Positions 1-10,813 of a stretch of DNA of 64,000 nt are shown here, one piece after another; position 1 is the stretch's first letter, and each line of letters opens with the position of its first letter. The translations under genes and the position numbers were made by a program. The stretch covers positions 7,834,501-7,898,500 of the forward strand of contig OZ024869.1 in the NCBI GenBank assembly GCA_964017185.1, written 5' to 3'. Source of the stretch: Rugalucina vietnamica. Taxonomy: Eukaryota; Mollusca; Bivalvia; Lucinida; Lucinidae. Below the pieces are notes generated by a model. The model had not been told where the DNA came from. It did not search any database and worked only from the letters and a program-made list of their open reading frames with translations.

Positions 1-268
1 TTTGAAATTGATATATTTGTTAGTTATTTTTGATGCTGCGTATGGTATAGCCAGTGTTTTGTGCGTCGTCGAAATGAAGGGATTTAACGGAAATATAATT
101 TTCTGCGTTTGAGTTTACGAATAAGAAGAAAATTACTTTCCGTTATTAAGTGTAATGAGCGCTAGGTGTCGCTTTGATAGCGGAAAGGCGGGAAGTTGCA
201 CGTGCCAGTTAAGGTGTAAAATCACTTCAGCTTTGGACAGTCGGACGTATAGATCGATTTATTTTATA
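1..268 (+). repeat. Direct repeat copy 1 of the YR retroelement
   Basis: The block from TTTGAAATTGATATATTTG to GATCGATTTATTTTAT recurs at about 4797-5064 with only a few mismatches, and its first ~100 bp recur at 5350-5445. In this family such repeats replace LTRs and support a circular DNA intermediate that the tyrosine recombinase integrates. The repeat may start left of the window. Confidence 0.85.
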
Positions 269-309
269 AACCGGTTGTATTGGATTTTGCTTTGGGCGTT
301 GTTAGAGTT

Positions 310-1104
310 ATGTCGGATAACGAACTTAATTGTGGACAACAGGATAGCCGTAATAATTTAAATAACAAAGACATAAGCTCCCAGCTAAATGTCATTTTGA
401 ATGAACTTAGTAATTTGAAACAGGAGGTCCAAGGGACAAATCTAAACGTTGCTTCAGAGGTGAAAAAGCTTCGCTCTGAAAAGGATATAAACTGGAAGTA
501 TTCTGGAAATAAGATTCAGTATGATTTTAATAGTGATTTGGCTGACATTGTTAAGCAGAGTATTTGGGCTATTGAGAATGGTAAATCTGAGTATTGCAAG
601 GAGCAGCTGGATGATTTGGCCGACAAGCTGCATAAGCGTAATAAGCTCATTCGCATCGCTGATTCGTCTAGTTGTGGCTGGGAGACGGTCAGGCAATATG
701 AGGCGAACCCGGTTGCCAGCGATAGCGAGGATGAGAGCAAGATTTACAAGGCGGAGGGAAGGGCTCTCAAGCGTAAGAGATCTTCTTCACGTGGAAAGAG
801 AGGTCGCGGTCGGGGTTTCGGCAGTAACATTTATTCTAATGCTAGCGCTGGTCAGTGGAACTATCAGCCAGTTTCAGAACAGCGTTTTGGGTTTCAATCC
901 TCGGGTCGGGGGCGCCTTTTTCGTCCCCAATACGTTACCAGTTTCGGCGCAGCCAACAGCAACGGTTTCATCATGCCCGGTTCCACATTCACCCCAGGTC
1001 CCTGTTTCGCCTGCGGTGAATTCTCACATATTAGACGAAACTGTCCGCACACCAGAACGACTCCAGCACCAGCCGGAGACCAGCAGGCAGCAGTCAGGAA
1101 GTGA
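310..1104 (+). CDS. gag-like protein of the YR retroelement
   Basis: Open frame from ATG 310 (MSDNELN; an upstream in-frame ATG lies at 280). A predicted helical N-terminus is followed by an Arg/Lys/Gly-rich basic stretch (KRKRSSSRGKRGRGRG) and, near the C-terminus, one CCHC zinc knuckle (CFACGEFSHIRRNC). The knuckle and basic patch indicate nucleic-acid binding in a particle or RNP. Part of this region also reads open in the frame of the downstream RT; overlapping gag and pol frames are common in this family. Confidence 0.75.
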   Translation: MSDNELNCGQQDSRNNLNNKDISSQLNVILNELSNLKQEVQGTNLNVASEVKKLRSEKDINWKYSGNKIQYDFNSDLADIVKQSIWAIENGKSEYCKEQLDDLADKLHKRNKLIRIADSSSCGWETVRQYEANPVASDSEDESKIYKAEGRALKRKRSSSRGKRGRGRGFGSNIYSNASAGQWNYQPVSEQRFGFQSSGRGRLFRPQYVTSFGAANSNGFIMPGSTFTPGPCFACGEFSHIRRNCPHTRTTPAPAGDQQAAVRK

Positions 1105-3205
1105 TACAGTAGATGCTGTGCAGTCGGGAATCAGAGATCAGCAACAGTGTAGTATGAGCCGTGTTGAGCGTACTGGTGATTATTCTGTCAATCAAGACTT
1201 TCTTAAAGATGAGTATGATTATTCTAGGTTTACGCATGACTTTTATGAATATGAGCAAGGGCAGAAAAACAGTTTAGTAAAAGGGAGATTAAAAAATCAT
1301 TTATCTTTTTGGCGCAGTATTGGTAGTAGTGATTTTGTACTCGATATAATCGAAAATGGTTACAAAATTCCGTTGTATTCTATGCCATCTAGAACTTCTT
1401 GTAAAAACAATAGATCAGCTTTGTGTGAGCCGGAGTTTGTATCAGAGGCAATCAAGGATCTTTTAGACAGGGGTTTAATAGAGAAATGTAATCCTGAAAA
1501 ACCTCCATATATAATTAATCCGTTGACTGTCTCTATTCAAACTTCGGGAAAGAAACGTTTAATTTTAGATCTCCGAGAAGTTAACAAACATGTATGGAAG
1601 CAAAAATTTAAATACGAAGATATTAATGTAGCACTGGCCTTTTTAGAGAAAGGATTTCATATGATAAAATTTGATATTACTAGTGCGTATCATTTTATTG
1701 AAGTGGCAAATTTTCAGACTGATTTGCTAGGGTTTGGTTGGGTAGATAAAGAGGGAAATCCAGTTTATTACAAATTTTTAGTTTTGCCTTTTGGTTTGAA
1801 TAGCGCCAGCTATGTATTTTCAAAAGTTTGCAGGCCGTTGGTGAAAAAATGGAGGGGCGAGGGCAAGATGGTGAACATGTTTTTAGATGACGGTTTTGCT
1901 TGCGCTCAGGGGTTGGAAAAAACCGAGAGCATTGGTCAGGAAATTAAGACTGATATCTTAAAATCTGGGTTTGTTCCGAATGCTACAAAGTGCATTTGGT
2001 TTCTTGTACAGGTTTTGGAGTTTTTAGGCGTTATTCTAAACGCTGAGGATGGTACTATTTGTATTCCGGAGCGCAGAATTTTGAAAGCAAAACAGTTCAT
2101 TGCCGATTTATCACTAGCTGTAAGAAAACATAGGAGGGTTCCAGTTAGAAAAGTAGCAAGTTTCGTGGGTCAGATTATTTCCATGTCAGTGGTTATTGGT
2201 CACGTAAGCCAGATTATGTCCAGATATCTTAGTGCAGATATTTTGAATGCTAAACATTGGGATGCTTATATACAGCTGTCTTGCGAAAGTTGTGAACAGC
2301 TGTCATTTTGGGACAAAACTTTGGATGTGTTGAATTTCAAAGATTTGTTTGAGTCTCATAAATGCACCAAAATAGTATATTCTGATGCTAGTTCTACTGG
2401 ATATGCAGGGTTCGAAATCAGCTCTATAAACGGCATTTCTCATGGTTTATGGACTCAGGAAGAAGCTTTAAAATCTTCTACATGGAGAGAGTTAGTAGCG
2501 GTGCACAGAATTTTATTGTCGTTGAAGCATATTCTAGCAAATCAGCGCATTAAGTGGTTTACGGACAATCAAGGTGTTAAATCCATAATCACTAAAGGTT
2601 CTATGAAAACTGAGCTACAAGATATTGCTTATAGCATATTCAGAATGTGTTTGTCTCAGTCAATTTCTTTAGAAATAGAATGGATTCCAAGATCTGAGAA
2701 TGAAAAGTCAGATTATCTGTCCAAAATCTTAGATTTTGATGATTGGGGTATTTCTTTTGCAGTCTTAGATATGATTCAGAGCAGATATGGGGCATTACAA
2801 GTTGACTGGTTTGCATCAAATTATAATGCTAAACTGCCTAAATCTTATTCTAGATTTTGGAATCCGTCCTGTGCTGGAGTTGATGCATTTGCAGAATCTT
2901 GGGGAAATCAGTTTGGGCTATTTGTCCCTCCTATTTCAATCATTTATAGGGTCATAAAGAAAATGATTGTAGACAGGGTATACGGTGTGTTGGTTATTCC
3001 TTGTTGGAAATCGGCTGTGTTTTGGCCTTTTATTTGCCCTAATGGAGTATTCAGGAATGAAATAGCTGACTGGTTTGATCTGCCTACAGAGAGACATTTT
3101 TATGTTAAATGTAAGAATGGCGGAGGTTTGTTCGGTAATACTGATTTGCATTTCAGAATGTTAGCCCTGAAAGTTGATTTCAGAGCTGGAATAGTGTTGT
3201 CTTAG
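1105..3205 (+). CDS. Reverse transcriptase-RNase H polyprotein of the YR retroelement
   Basis: The open frame runs to the stop at 3205 and extends back to 521 under gag, so the true start is unknown (an internal ATG, MSRVERTG, lies near 1150). RT motifs in order: RLILDLREVNKHV, MIKFDITSAYHF, LPFGLNSASYVFSKVCRPLV and the catalytic NMFLDDG box. RNase H follows (YSDASSTGYAG, TWRELVAVHRIL, WFTDNQGVKSI, SENEKSDYLSK). A C-terminal module (VDWFASNYNAKLP ... FWNPSCAGVDAFAESW) resembles the post-RNase H region of animal DIRS/Ngaro polyproteins. The frame is uninterrupted. Confidence 0.85.
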
Positions 3206-3279
3206 TTATATGTATGACAAGAAATGCGGTATCGCAATGTTATTTTAAAAGCGGAATCGCTTTTTCGAGATGCAGTATT

Positions 3280-3427
3280 GCTGAAAAAAAAAAAAAAAAA
3301 AAAAAAAAGAAAAAAGAAAAGAAAAAAGAATAAAAAAGAAAAAAGAATAGAAAAAAGATTAAAATAAAAAAAAAAAAAAAGAAAAAAGAATAGAAAAAAG
3401 AATAAAAAAGAAAGAAAAAAGAAAAAG
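3280..3427 (+). repeat. A/G-rich low-complexity tract inside the YR element
   Basis: Near-continuous purine tract (A runs punctuated by G and a few T) between the RT-RNase H stop and the recombinase region. It behaves as a simple repeat; reading frames across it on the other strand are F/L homopolymers without meaning. Confidence 0.9.
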
Positions 3428-3588
3428 GTCATGTATTTTATGATTGTATAATTGTTACTAGAGAAAACGTTTTTATTCATACTGGAGTTAGGCGTATAAA
3501 GCCCGTAAGAGTATGTACACTGGATTTTTACATTTTGGAGAAAAGCCCAATTACAATCACAAGTTTTATATATTAATGATTATTCTTT

Positions 3589-4599
3589 TTGCACATGTAT
3601 TTTTTTCAGGCGCATGCAGCTGATATTAGAGAACTACCGGAAGTTTTGGCTGCCAGAGTTCACCTACTCCCAGACGTATTAAGGAAGTCGAGGGCGGAGG
3701 GTACAGACAAGAAATATCACGGCGCTTTTATTCGTTTTCATAAATGGGCTTCGTCTAATGGGTTGCGGAGTAGGGACATTTTGCCAGCTAAGGCTTTAAC
3801 GGTGGCAATATATTTAGCTTCTTTAATTCAGAGTGCAAATTCTCCTAGTGCTGTTATTGCTGCATTTTATGGAATCAAATGGTTTCATGATTTATATGGT
3901 CTTGAGTCCCCTACAAATTCTAAATTAGTAGTCAATGTTTTGGAATCTGCTAAACGAATTTTATCTAAACAGGTAGTTAAGAAAGAACCAATCACAGTTG
4001 ATATATTAACGAGTTTGTATTTAAGGTTGTATTCGGAAAATAATCTAAAGAATCAAAGAATAATTTGCATCTTTTTGGTTGGGTTTTCTGGATTTCTGAG
4101 GAGTTCTGAACTTTTAAATATCAGAGTTTCCGATTTAGTATTTAATTTTACTTACATGGCTATTTTCATAGAATGCAGTAAGACAGATAAATATAGAGAT
4201 GGTGCTTGGGTTATGATTGCTAAGACGGGTTCAAATTTGTGTCCAGTTGAAAATGTGAAAAAATTAATCAAGTAGGGTGGATTATCAGGTGACGATTTCT
4301 TATTCTGCAATATATCCGCAAAGAAGCGTGGTTTCAAAGTTAGAAACAGAAATAGGAAAATGTCGTATTCAAATCTGAGGGATCTATATCTTGAGGCTCT
4401 GTCGCCTCACGTTGTCGATGTTAAAAAATACTGTTTACATTCTCTACGTTCCGGTGGAGCGAGTGCAGCTGCTAATAATGATGTCAGAGACCGCTTATTT
4501 AAACGTCACGGACGGTGGTTGAGTGAGAATGCCAAGGACGGTTATGTTAAAGACAACATCGACGAAAGGCTGTCAGTTTCACTGAGTTTGGGTCTTTAA
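3589..4599 (+). pseudogene. Tyrosine recombinase region of the YR retroelement
   Basis: An N-terminal SAM-like core (DKKYHGAFIRFHKWASSNG) is followed by catalytic-domain motifs: FLRSSELLNIRVSDL with the first conserved Arg, HSLRSGGAS with His and the second Arg, and HGRW ... DGYVKD containing the candidate nucleophilic Tyr. This is the phage-integrase-like enzyme that inserts the circular cDNA in DIRS/Ngaro elements. The region is not one continuous frame and is recorded as broken. Confidence 0.8.
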
Positions 4600-4749
4600 T
4601 ATATCAGAACTTTATTGAGTAAAGGGTTCAATTCCCTGTTTGTGTATGATGCTGTAGAAGTTTTTAAACAATGGTAAAAATTGTTTCATATGAATGTTCA
4701 GTCCGTCAAAATCAGTAGTATTTTCTAGATCGTTTCTGCCCGTTCTTTA

Positions 4750-5064
4750 TGTTCAGTCATCTGTCCAAGTGCTCAAGGCAATTTAATATATGCAATTTTG
4801 AAATTGATATATTTGTTAGTTATTTTTGATGCTGTGTATGGTATAGCCAGTGTTTTGTGCGTCGTCGAAATGAAGGGATTTAACGGAAATATAATTTTCT
4901 GCGTTTGAGTTTACGAATAAGAAGAAAATTACTTTCCGTTATTAAGTGTAATGAGCGCTAGGTGTCGCTTTGATAGCGGAAAGGCGGGAAGTTGCACGTG
5001 CCAGTTAAGGTGTAAAATCACTTCAGCTTTGGACAGTCAGACGTATAGATCGATTTATTTTATT
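4750..5064 (+). repeat. Direct repeat copy 2 of the YR retroelement
   Basis: About 4797-5064 repeats positions 1-268 almost exactly. The preceding ~47 bp, from GTCATCTGTCCAAGTGCTC, recur in front of copy 3. Together they form the split-repeat block expected downstream of the ORFs in Ngaro-type elements. Confidence 0.85.
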
Positions 5065-5306
5065 TTTTCAAGACAAATTTTGAAGTATTACTGTGTTTGA
5101 CGGACTGGGGATTCATTATTATAGGGAAGGTTTTATGTCATCAGCATAGACATGATAATTTTTGCAAAGGAATATTTAAGATGCTGCAGAGGATTTTTGT
5201 AGAGTTTTGAAAAGATCTTGCATCACAAAGGTTGTTTTTTTTAGTGATGAAACATGTTTATTATGTTAATAATATGTTTAATATGTCTTAATTCAGTCGT
5301 CTGTTC

Positions 5307-5445
5307 GACGTCAGTCATCTGTCCAAGTGCTCAAGGCAATTTAATATATGCAATTTTGAAATTGATATATTTGTTAGTTATTTTTGATGCTGCGTATGGT
5401 ATAGCCAGTGTTTTGTGCGTCGTCGAAATGAAGGGATTTAACGGA
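5307..5445 (+). repeat. Direct repeat copy 3 (partial) of the YR retroelement
   Basis: Repeats the block starting GTCATCTGTCCAAGTGCTC and the first ~100 bp of the main repeat, then identity stops at about 5445, the likely right end of the element. The spacer 5065-5306 is not shared with the other copies. Confidence 0.8.
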
Positions 5446-7130
5446 AAAGGAGAGTTATAGTACAGAGGTTTAAAAGCAAAAATGTGAAGGATAAAAACAG
5501 GCGATAAGTTAAAAAAGATAAGAATAGTTAAAATCAGGTAAAAACAAGCATGTGGGGATCTATGGGCGAGAATGTTACAGCTTGCAGACTGCGGCCTTGA
5601 AGGCCTCAATGTTCTGCAAGCTTGCAACAGACTCTGGGAGAGAGTTTCACTGTTCTATAGCTAGTCGGGAAAATGAATGTTTATAATAGTCCCTAGATGT
5701 GTAGACCTGCCTAAAGGTGGCAGTACCGGTACATTCTATTTGAGTACTGCACATAGTCCGGGAGGGGTACTGCAACTAGGCCATGAATGAATGAAAAATA
5801 AAGAAAGACGAGCTCGGCTCGTCTTTGATCCAATGATCGCCATCCTAGGTCTTGGACAATCCTAGTTACACTAGCATGTCTATCAAAATTTCCAACCGTC
5901 CAGCGAGCAGCTCTTCGCTGGACCTGTTTTATTTGGGAGATGTGTTTTTTATTATAGGGTCCCACACAGCTGAAGCGTATTCGAGCTGTAGCCTTACTAG
6001 AGAATTGTAAGCTGTTTCACGCACCTTTGATATTTTTTTTATATTCCATCTAATAAAGCCAAGATTCTATTTGCATTGCCGGTTATACGGTCGACATGGG
6101 TTTTCCAGGAGAGATTACTAGAAACATCAACCCCGAGATATCTGGCACTTGTGACTGACTCCAAGACCTGTCCATGCAATACATGGATAGTCTTCTTGAC
6201 TGTTCCTTTAGAGCCAGTCGCATGCACCACCTGGCATTTGGAGGGATTGAACTCCATATCCCACCTGGACTCCCATGTCGATAGGATGTCTATGGCGTTT
6301 TGGAGTGCTGAACTATTATCCTCACTCTCCATGGTGATGATGAGGTACAGAGCAGTATCGTCAGCAAATAGACGCACCTGGGAGCGAACCTCATCAGGCA
6401 GATCATTTATATAGACGTGGAATCGGTCCCAGCACCGAGCCCTGGGGAACACCAGATGTGACTGGTACTGGTTCCGACTCCTCCCGTCAATCACTACCTG
6501 CCGAGATCTACTCCCTAGGAAAGCTCTGATCCAGCCCAGCATGTCCTCGGATACCATATTGATGTAGTTTCCATAGAGGTTTGCTATGATTGACTGTCGA
6601 AGGCCTTAGAAAAATCGAGTAAGATTATGTCTGTCTGTTTTCCCAAACTTGCACTCCTCGCAAGGTCCTCTATGAGCAGGACTAGCTGAGTCTCACATGA
6701 CCTCCGCTCTCTAAAGCCGTGTCGGAGGTCATACATGAGGCCCTGCCCGTCGAGGTGCTTGGCTATGTTTGATGCAATTATATGTTCGAGCACCTTGCAA
6801 AGAATGCATGTAAGGGAAATGGGTCGGTAATTTGATGCCAGAGATTTATCACCTTTCTTAAACACATGCATGACATTGGCCATCATCCAATCTGCTGGGA
6901 GCTTCCCTGTTAATAAAGATCTATCATTGATAACTTTGAGGATGGGGGCATTCTCTTCCAGAAGCCCTCTCAGCAGAATGGGTTTCAGACCATCCGGACC
7001 AGCTGCCTTACCCGGTTTAAGATTTTTAAGTAACTTAAGTAGTCCATTTTCCTCCCCTTGACCAACTTTGTCCCATTTCAACTGTTTACGGAACACGGAA
7101 TCAAAATGTCCTTTACCACGACATGTTTAC
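5446..7130 (-). mobile_element. CR1/Jockey-like LINE, 5'-truncated, reverse orientation
   Basis: On the minus strand the RT runs from fingers (NLKPGKAAGPDGL, SNYRPISLTC) through palm (ILLDFSKAFD; VYINDLPDEV; LFADDTALYL with the catalytic DD) to the thumb (KCQVVHATGSK, ARYLGVDVSSNLSWKTHV) and a C-terminal module (VQRRAARWTVGNFD ... DLGWRSLDQRR), ending at stop 5575-5577. The reading is split over at least three frames, with frameshifts near 6590, 6450 and 5720, so it is dead. The endonuclease half is missing, as expected from 5' truncation. The 5' break is diffuse, near 7130. Confidence 0.85.
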
Positions 7131-8209
7131 AAAGAAGCATTATACTCTCATTTTTGTTTATTTGTTTGTTTGTTTGTTTTGCTTTGCCTTTGTCTCGGCG
7201 AGCAATTGCACAGTTTGTACCATACTTGCACACAAAAAATCTTATTACAACATAATCTATTATCGTCTCTGCAAGGCGCTATATAATGAATTGGCGTCAT
7301 GTACTACATGCTGCGTCTCGATGACGTCGTCATTTCCATCGATGGTGCTCTTATCACAACCACACACACACACACACGCGCGCGCGCCACACACACACAC
7401 ACACACCACACACACACACAACAAAACCTGTACAAGTCTATTTATTTTAAAAACTAAATTGATTACATCTCCACTGTTACTTATCCTAGATAACTGAACA
7501 TGGTCTCATTGTAAAGATTAGACATAGCCCTTTCCTTCTGTGGTAAATAATGCAAATTATTTAATTTGCATATTCATTAATTATAATGAAAACATGAAAA
7601 ATGGCAGCAAAATCTTGAAAAATCCATAAATGAACAAATGTCAGGCCCAAACTACTTTGTTATTGAACCAGTAATACCATATGACAAATCTCTTGATGAC
7701 CTGGGCCTATATAAAAATATTTTATTTGCATAGTCATGAATATTAATAAAATGTCATAAATTGAAGAAAAACGGGGAAAAGATATATTAATTGCAAAGTA
7801 TTTGGATAATTTATAAGATCTGTCTTGCATCCCTGGGACAAAATTTCAAGGCTACCAGTGATGTCAGAGTGATGCATGAACCTAACAATTTAACCTTGAT
7901 ACATGTACCTAATATTTAAATCGTTGTATTTACTTATTCATGACAAATTAATTAAAAAAATTGGAGATACACTGAGGAATAGGTTTAAGAATATTAACAA
8001 AACCTTTTGAATTTAGAGAAAAATACAGAAAAAATAAGAGGATATTCGTAGCAAAAGCACGTATCTTGGCTACTGAAAAGAGTAATCGGTAATAAATGGT
8101 TGCTAGGATAATGTTCTGTAACCATATAATCGGATATATAAAGAATCAGCTATTTTAATTTTATTGTGTGAATATTAATGAGATCTTCAGAAATAACAGC
8201 AAAATCAAT
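7131..8209. other. Gene-free AT-rich stretch
   Basis: No convincing coding sequence. It holds a CA/CG microsatellite at 7355-7422 and loosely similar AT-rich blocks around 7555, 7725 and 8165 (ATTTGCAT...TCATGAATATTAAT...AATGAAAA), which may be an old tandem or dispersed repeat. Confidence 0.5.
7355..7422 (+). repeat. (AC)n/(CG)n microsatellite
   Basis: Runs of CA, a short CGCGCGCG core and further CA runs. Confidence 0.95.
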
Positions 8210-8760
8210 GAAAAGTTCTTTAGGAGAAATTTGTATTCTTGTCCCCCAGATGTGAAAGAAGCAGCTTATAAATGACTGGTGCGACCGGTCTTGGAATATG
8301 GAAGCTCAGTTTGGGACACTCACACTCATTGCCTCCAGGAAGAACTGGAAAAGGTCCAAAATCGTGCGGCAAGGTTTGTGACTGGAAATTATGTTTTTGA
8401 AACTGGTAGCATGACTGGCATTTTAGGTCAACTGAAATGGGAATCTCTGAAGAAAATGAGGCAGGATAGCAGACTTATATTGCTATACAAAGGTCTAAAG
8501 GGTAAAGCCAGAATACCCACAGATGACCTTATCCCGAACAATAGGCGTTGTAGAAATCAACACTCTTTGGCTTTTCAGATACCTTCAGCTAGCAAAGAAG
8601 CGTACAAAAGTAGTTTCTTTCCACAGACTATCAGGTACTGGAATGACCTCCCTGAATGACCTTTCTGATCTCCTCTGCTGAAATGTCTGATGACTGTGTA
8701 TCCAAGTTCGCATCTCTTGTGAGAGCCAGGGACTAATTTTCCTCCTGGCGCACCCCCCTC
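8210..8760 (+). mobile_element. CR1-like LINE 3' end fragment
   Basis: Translates to the LINE C-terminal module: RRNLYSCPPDVKEAAYK, VRPVLEYGSSVWDTHTH, LEKVQNRAARFVTGNY, QLKWESLKKMRQDSRL, GKARIPTDDLIPNNRR, SSFFPQTIRYWNDLPE. An in-frame stop near 8273 splits it and a frame change follows near 8657. The 8690-8760 segment is the LINE 3' UTR (SLVRARD end, then CACCCCCCTCTGGTG). No RT palm is present; only the 3' end was inserted or retained. Confidence 0.85.
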
Positions 8761-8858
8761 TGGTGAAGTATTGTCAGTTTGGCGTATCACCAGTAAACCA
8801 TTCAGATTCAGGTCCCTGAGAGCTAGTGAAATTGAGTTTGGGGTTCTGTCTGGAAGAT

Positions 8859-9240
8859 GCTGTACCTGTTTCGAAGACTTCTTCTGGTAGGATTCAAGCT
8901 GAATCAAGACTTCCTTGAAAAACTAAAATGGGAATCCCTGCAGAAAAGAAGGAAGGATAATAGAATTATATTGCTTTACAAATGTCTAAAAGGGAGAGCA
9001 AAAATACCCACGGATGACCTTATTCCCATAAATAGGCGTTGTAGGAATCAATACTCCTTGGTATTTCAGTTACATTCAGCAAATACAAATGCCTATTTAC
9101 ATAGTTTTTCCCCAGACTATTAGAGATTAGAATGAACTCCACTTAACTATTTAACCTATCATCTTTTATCCGTCTAACTGAATGCTTTTAATCTGTCTTT
9201 TCATTAATTCTCAGCCTTTTTCTGTTCGAAAGCGCATCTG
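8859..9240 (+). mobile_element. Second LINE 3' end fragment of the same family
   Basis: LKWESLQKRRKDNRI, GRAKIPTDDLIPINRR and CRNQYSLVFQLHSA repeat the module found at 8430-8600, with more divergence. A stop lies at 9121. It is a separate, older copy in the same orientation. The LTR element inserted just downstream of its 3' portion. Confidence 0.75.
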
Positions 9241-9270
9241 CATAGAATGTCCGTGAAAGCGTATGGCAGT

Positions 9271-9522
9271 TATTGCGGAGACGAAGAGCTTACCTTTAGT
9301 TCAGCTGTAAGCAGGAGACGAACTCAACTGGACTTGGCTGAAGCCACTGGTAAACTGAAGTGGAAAAACGGCTCAGTGGCTTTGGTGACGTCACTCGTGG
9401 CGGGAATATCGTCCGTGCTTCACGGGAGTTCAGAGGTCGTAGGTTAAGGTCGATAGAGGTGGAACGAGGAACCGGAATTTGGTGCGACGGAGTGCAGGAA
9501 TCTGTAAACGGGGAGCGTAACA
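9271..9522 (-). repeat. 3' LTR of the Gypsy-type element
   Basis: Minus-strand LTR starts TGTTACGCTCCCCG and ends CTCCGCAATA. It matches 21595-21848 at about 98%. It contains a cAMP-response-like palindrome TGACGTCA near 9388 and the splice-donor-like AAAGGTAAGC near its 3' end. It is flanked outside by CAGT and inside by the polypurine tract. Confidence 0.93.
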
Positions 9523-9523
9523 C

Positions 9524-9540
9524 TCTCCCCCTTCCTTAAA
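9524..9540 (-). promoter_or_regulatory. Polypurine tract
   Basis: Minus strand reads AAGGAAGGGGGAGAG then G|TGTTACG, directly abutting the 3' LTR. A purine tract here primes plus-strand DNA synthesis in LTR elements. Its position shows that everything from the 5' LTR to here, TatD ORF included, is internal to the element. Confidence 0.9.
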
Positions 9541-10813
9541 ACGTCCTGGGCATAATTTTACAAAAACACAATCATGCTCTGTCCTTAAAGCTTTTCTATA
9601 ATTTTGACTTAATTCTAACTTTATAAATTCGTGATTAATTGAAATTTGATCTTATTAGTTACTAATTTTTAGATTTAAAGTGTATGAAGAATGCAGCAAT
9701 GAGGTGATGAAGATGACTTAATTTCTTTTTCTTTAACATCAACAAGATAAAATTATTTATACTATACAAATTATTTATACTATACACAGTTAATGACAAT
9801 GAATTTACAGATATGTGTTGAATCGAAATTTGAACTTTAAAAGATATATACATACTTGGACGGAATTCTTGCCACCTGGATGAGACTGGATGGTGCTATA
9901 TATAAACTAAAGTGTACAATATGAAATACTACATACAATATACCACACTACCTGTGTGTACAGTCAGCCACTAGGGGTTTCTAATATCACAGTAGCAGGA
10001 CGTTCACTTGATCATAGTACGTCCTGAAGGCTCGACTAATAAACTCAAAAGAAACTAAATATTAACTAAAATAATTCCAGAGATTACTGCCGTGTCAGTT
10101 GGCACGAATTTTACAAAATGTAGCATGAATAGAATGATTTTTTTTTCTTTATATTTTTTTATGAAAGTATGAATGACAACTATGGAAGATGAATATAATG
10201 AGAGTTCCCAGAGTTGTTCCCCTTGTATTGTATAACAGTGCAATTTGGTTATATTTAAATATTGTGTAAAATATCAAAATCTCATCTAAACCTATCTTAT
10301 TTTTTGTTAGAACAGGGAAAACTATTCTAAAGGTAGGGTTAACTCTGTGAACCGTGTTCACATTGGTAATCTCTGGAAGAATTGCAACTAAACATAATAA
10401 AGAAATCAAAAATAGCTACTCAGCTATATTGAAACTAAACCATGCTCATTTTGCATGCAATTGTATCTAACTTACTTTTTAGAACTGATAGATTTTTCTG
10501 GCCCGAAAAAAGAATAAATATATATATGATAAACATGAATTAAACTGTTGGAAATCACACACTAGCAAAATAGTAGAAAGTGGAAGAATCCTTGCAGCAG
10601 TGACAACATACCAGCTCTTCACTACCGCAAGAATAAATTTAGTGCAATCAAGTAATTTGAACGCGAGCTCTGAAAGTATCGCGAAGAACACTCTCTCCAG
10701 TGGTGACAACATACCAGCTCTTCACCACTGAAGCAATGTTAACTAGAAAAGAGCTTTCTTAATATAAATCGAGGACTATTCAACGTGATGCACTCCAACC
10801 CAATAAGAGTGGC
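9541..10813 (-). other. 3' untranslated region of the LTR element
   Basis: AT-rich DNA between the TatD stop and the polypurine tract with no supported ORF. A 23-bp block (GTGACAACATACCAGCTCTTCAC) occurs twice, near 10600 and 10703, and related ACCAGCT motifs recur in the tandem array at 13310-13500, which suggests a shared family-specific untranslated sequence. Confidence 0.55.

Larger units (their letters stand above)
1..5445 (+). mobile_element. DIRS/Ngaro-type tyrosine-recombinase retroelement (fossil)
   Basis: Gene order is gag-like ORF with a zinc knuckle, reverse transcriptase plus RNase H, then a tyrosine recombinase in place of an integrase. Long direct repeats lie at the left edge (1-268) and twice at the right (4750-5064 and 5307-5445). 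No LTR of the TG...CA type and no DDE integrase is seen. This is the DIRS/Ngaro layout with split direct repeats. The left end lies outside the window. Repeat copies 1 and 2 are nearly identical over about 265 bp, so the insertion is young. The RT frame is long and open; the recombinase region looks broken, about one break. Confidence 0.88.

Noticed and set aside
3202-3480. Phe/Leu-rich minus-strand frame
   Set aside because: Translation of the A/G-rich tract.
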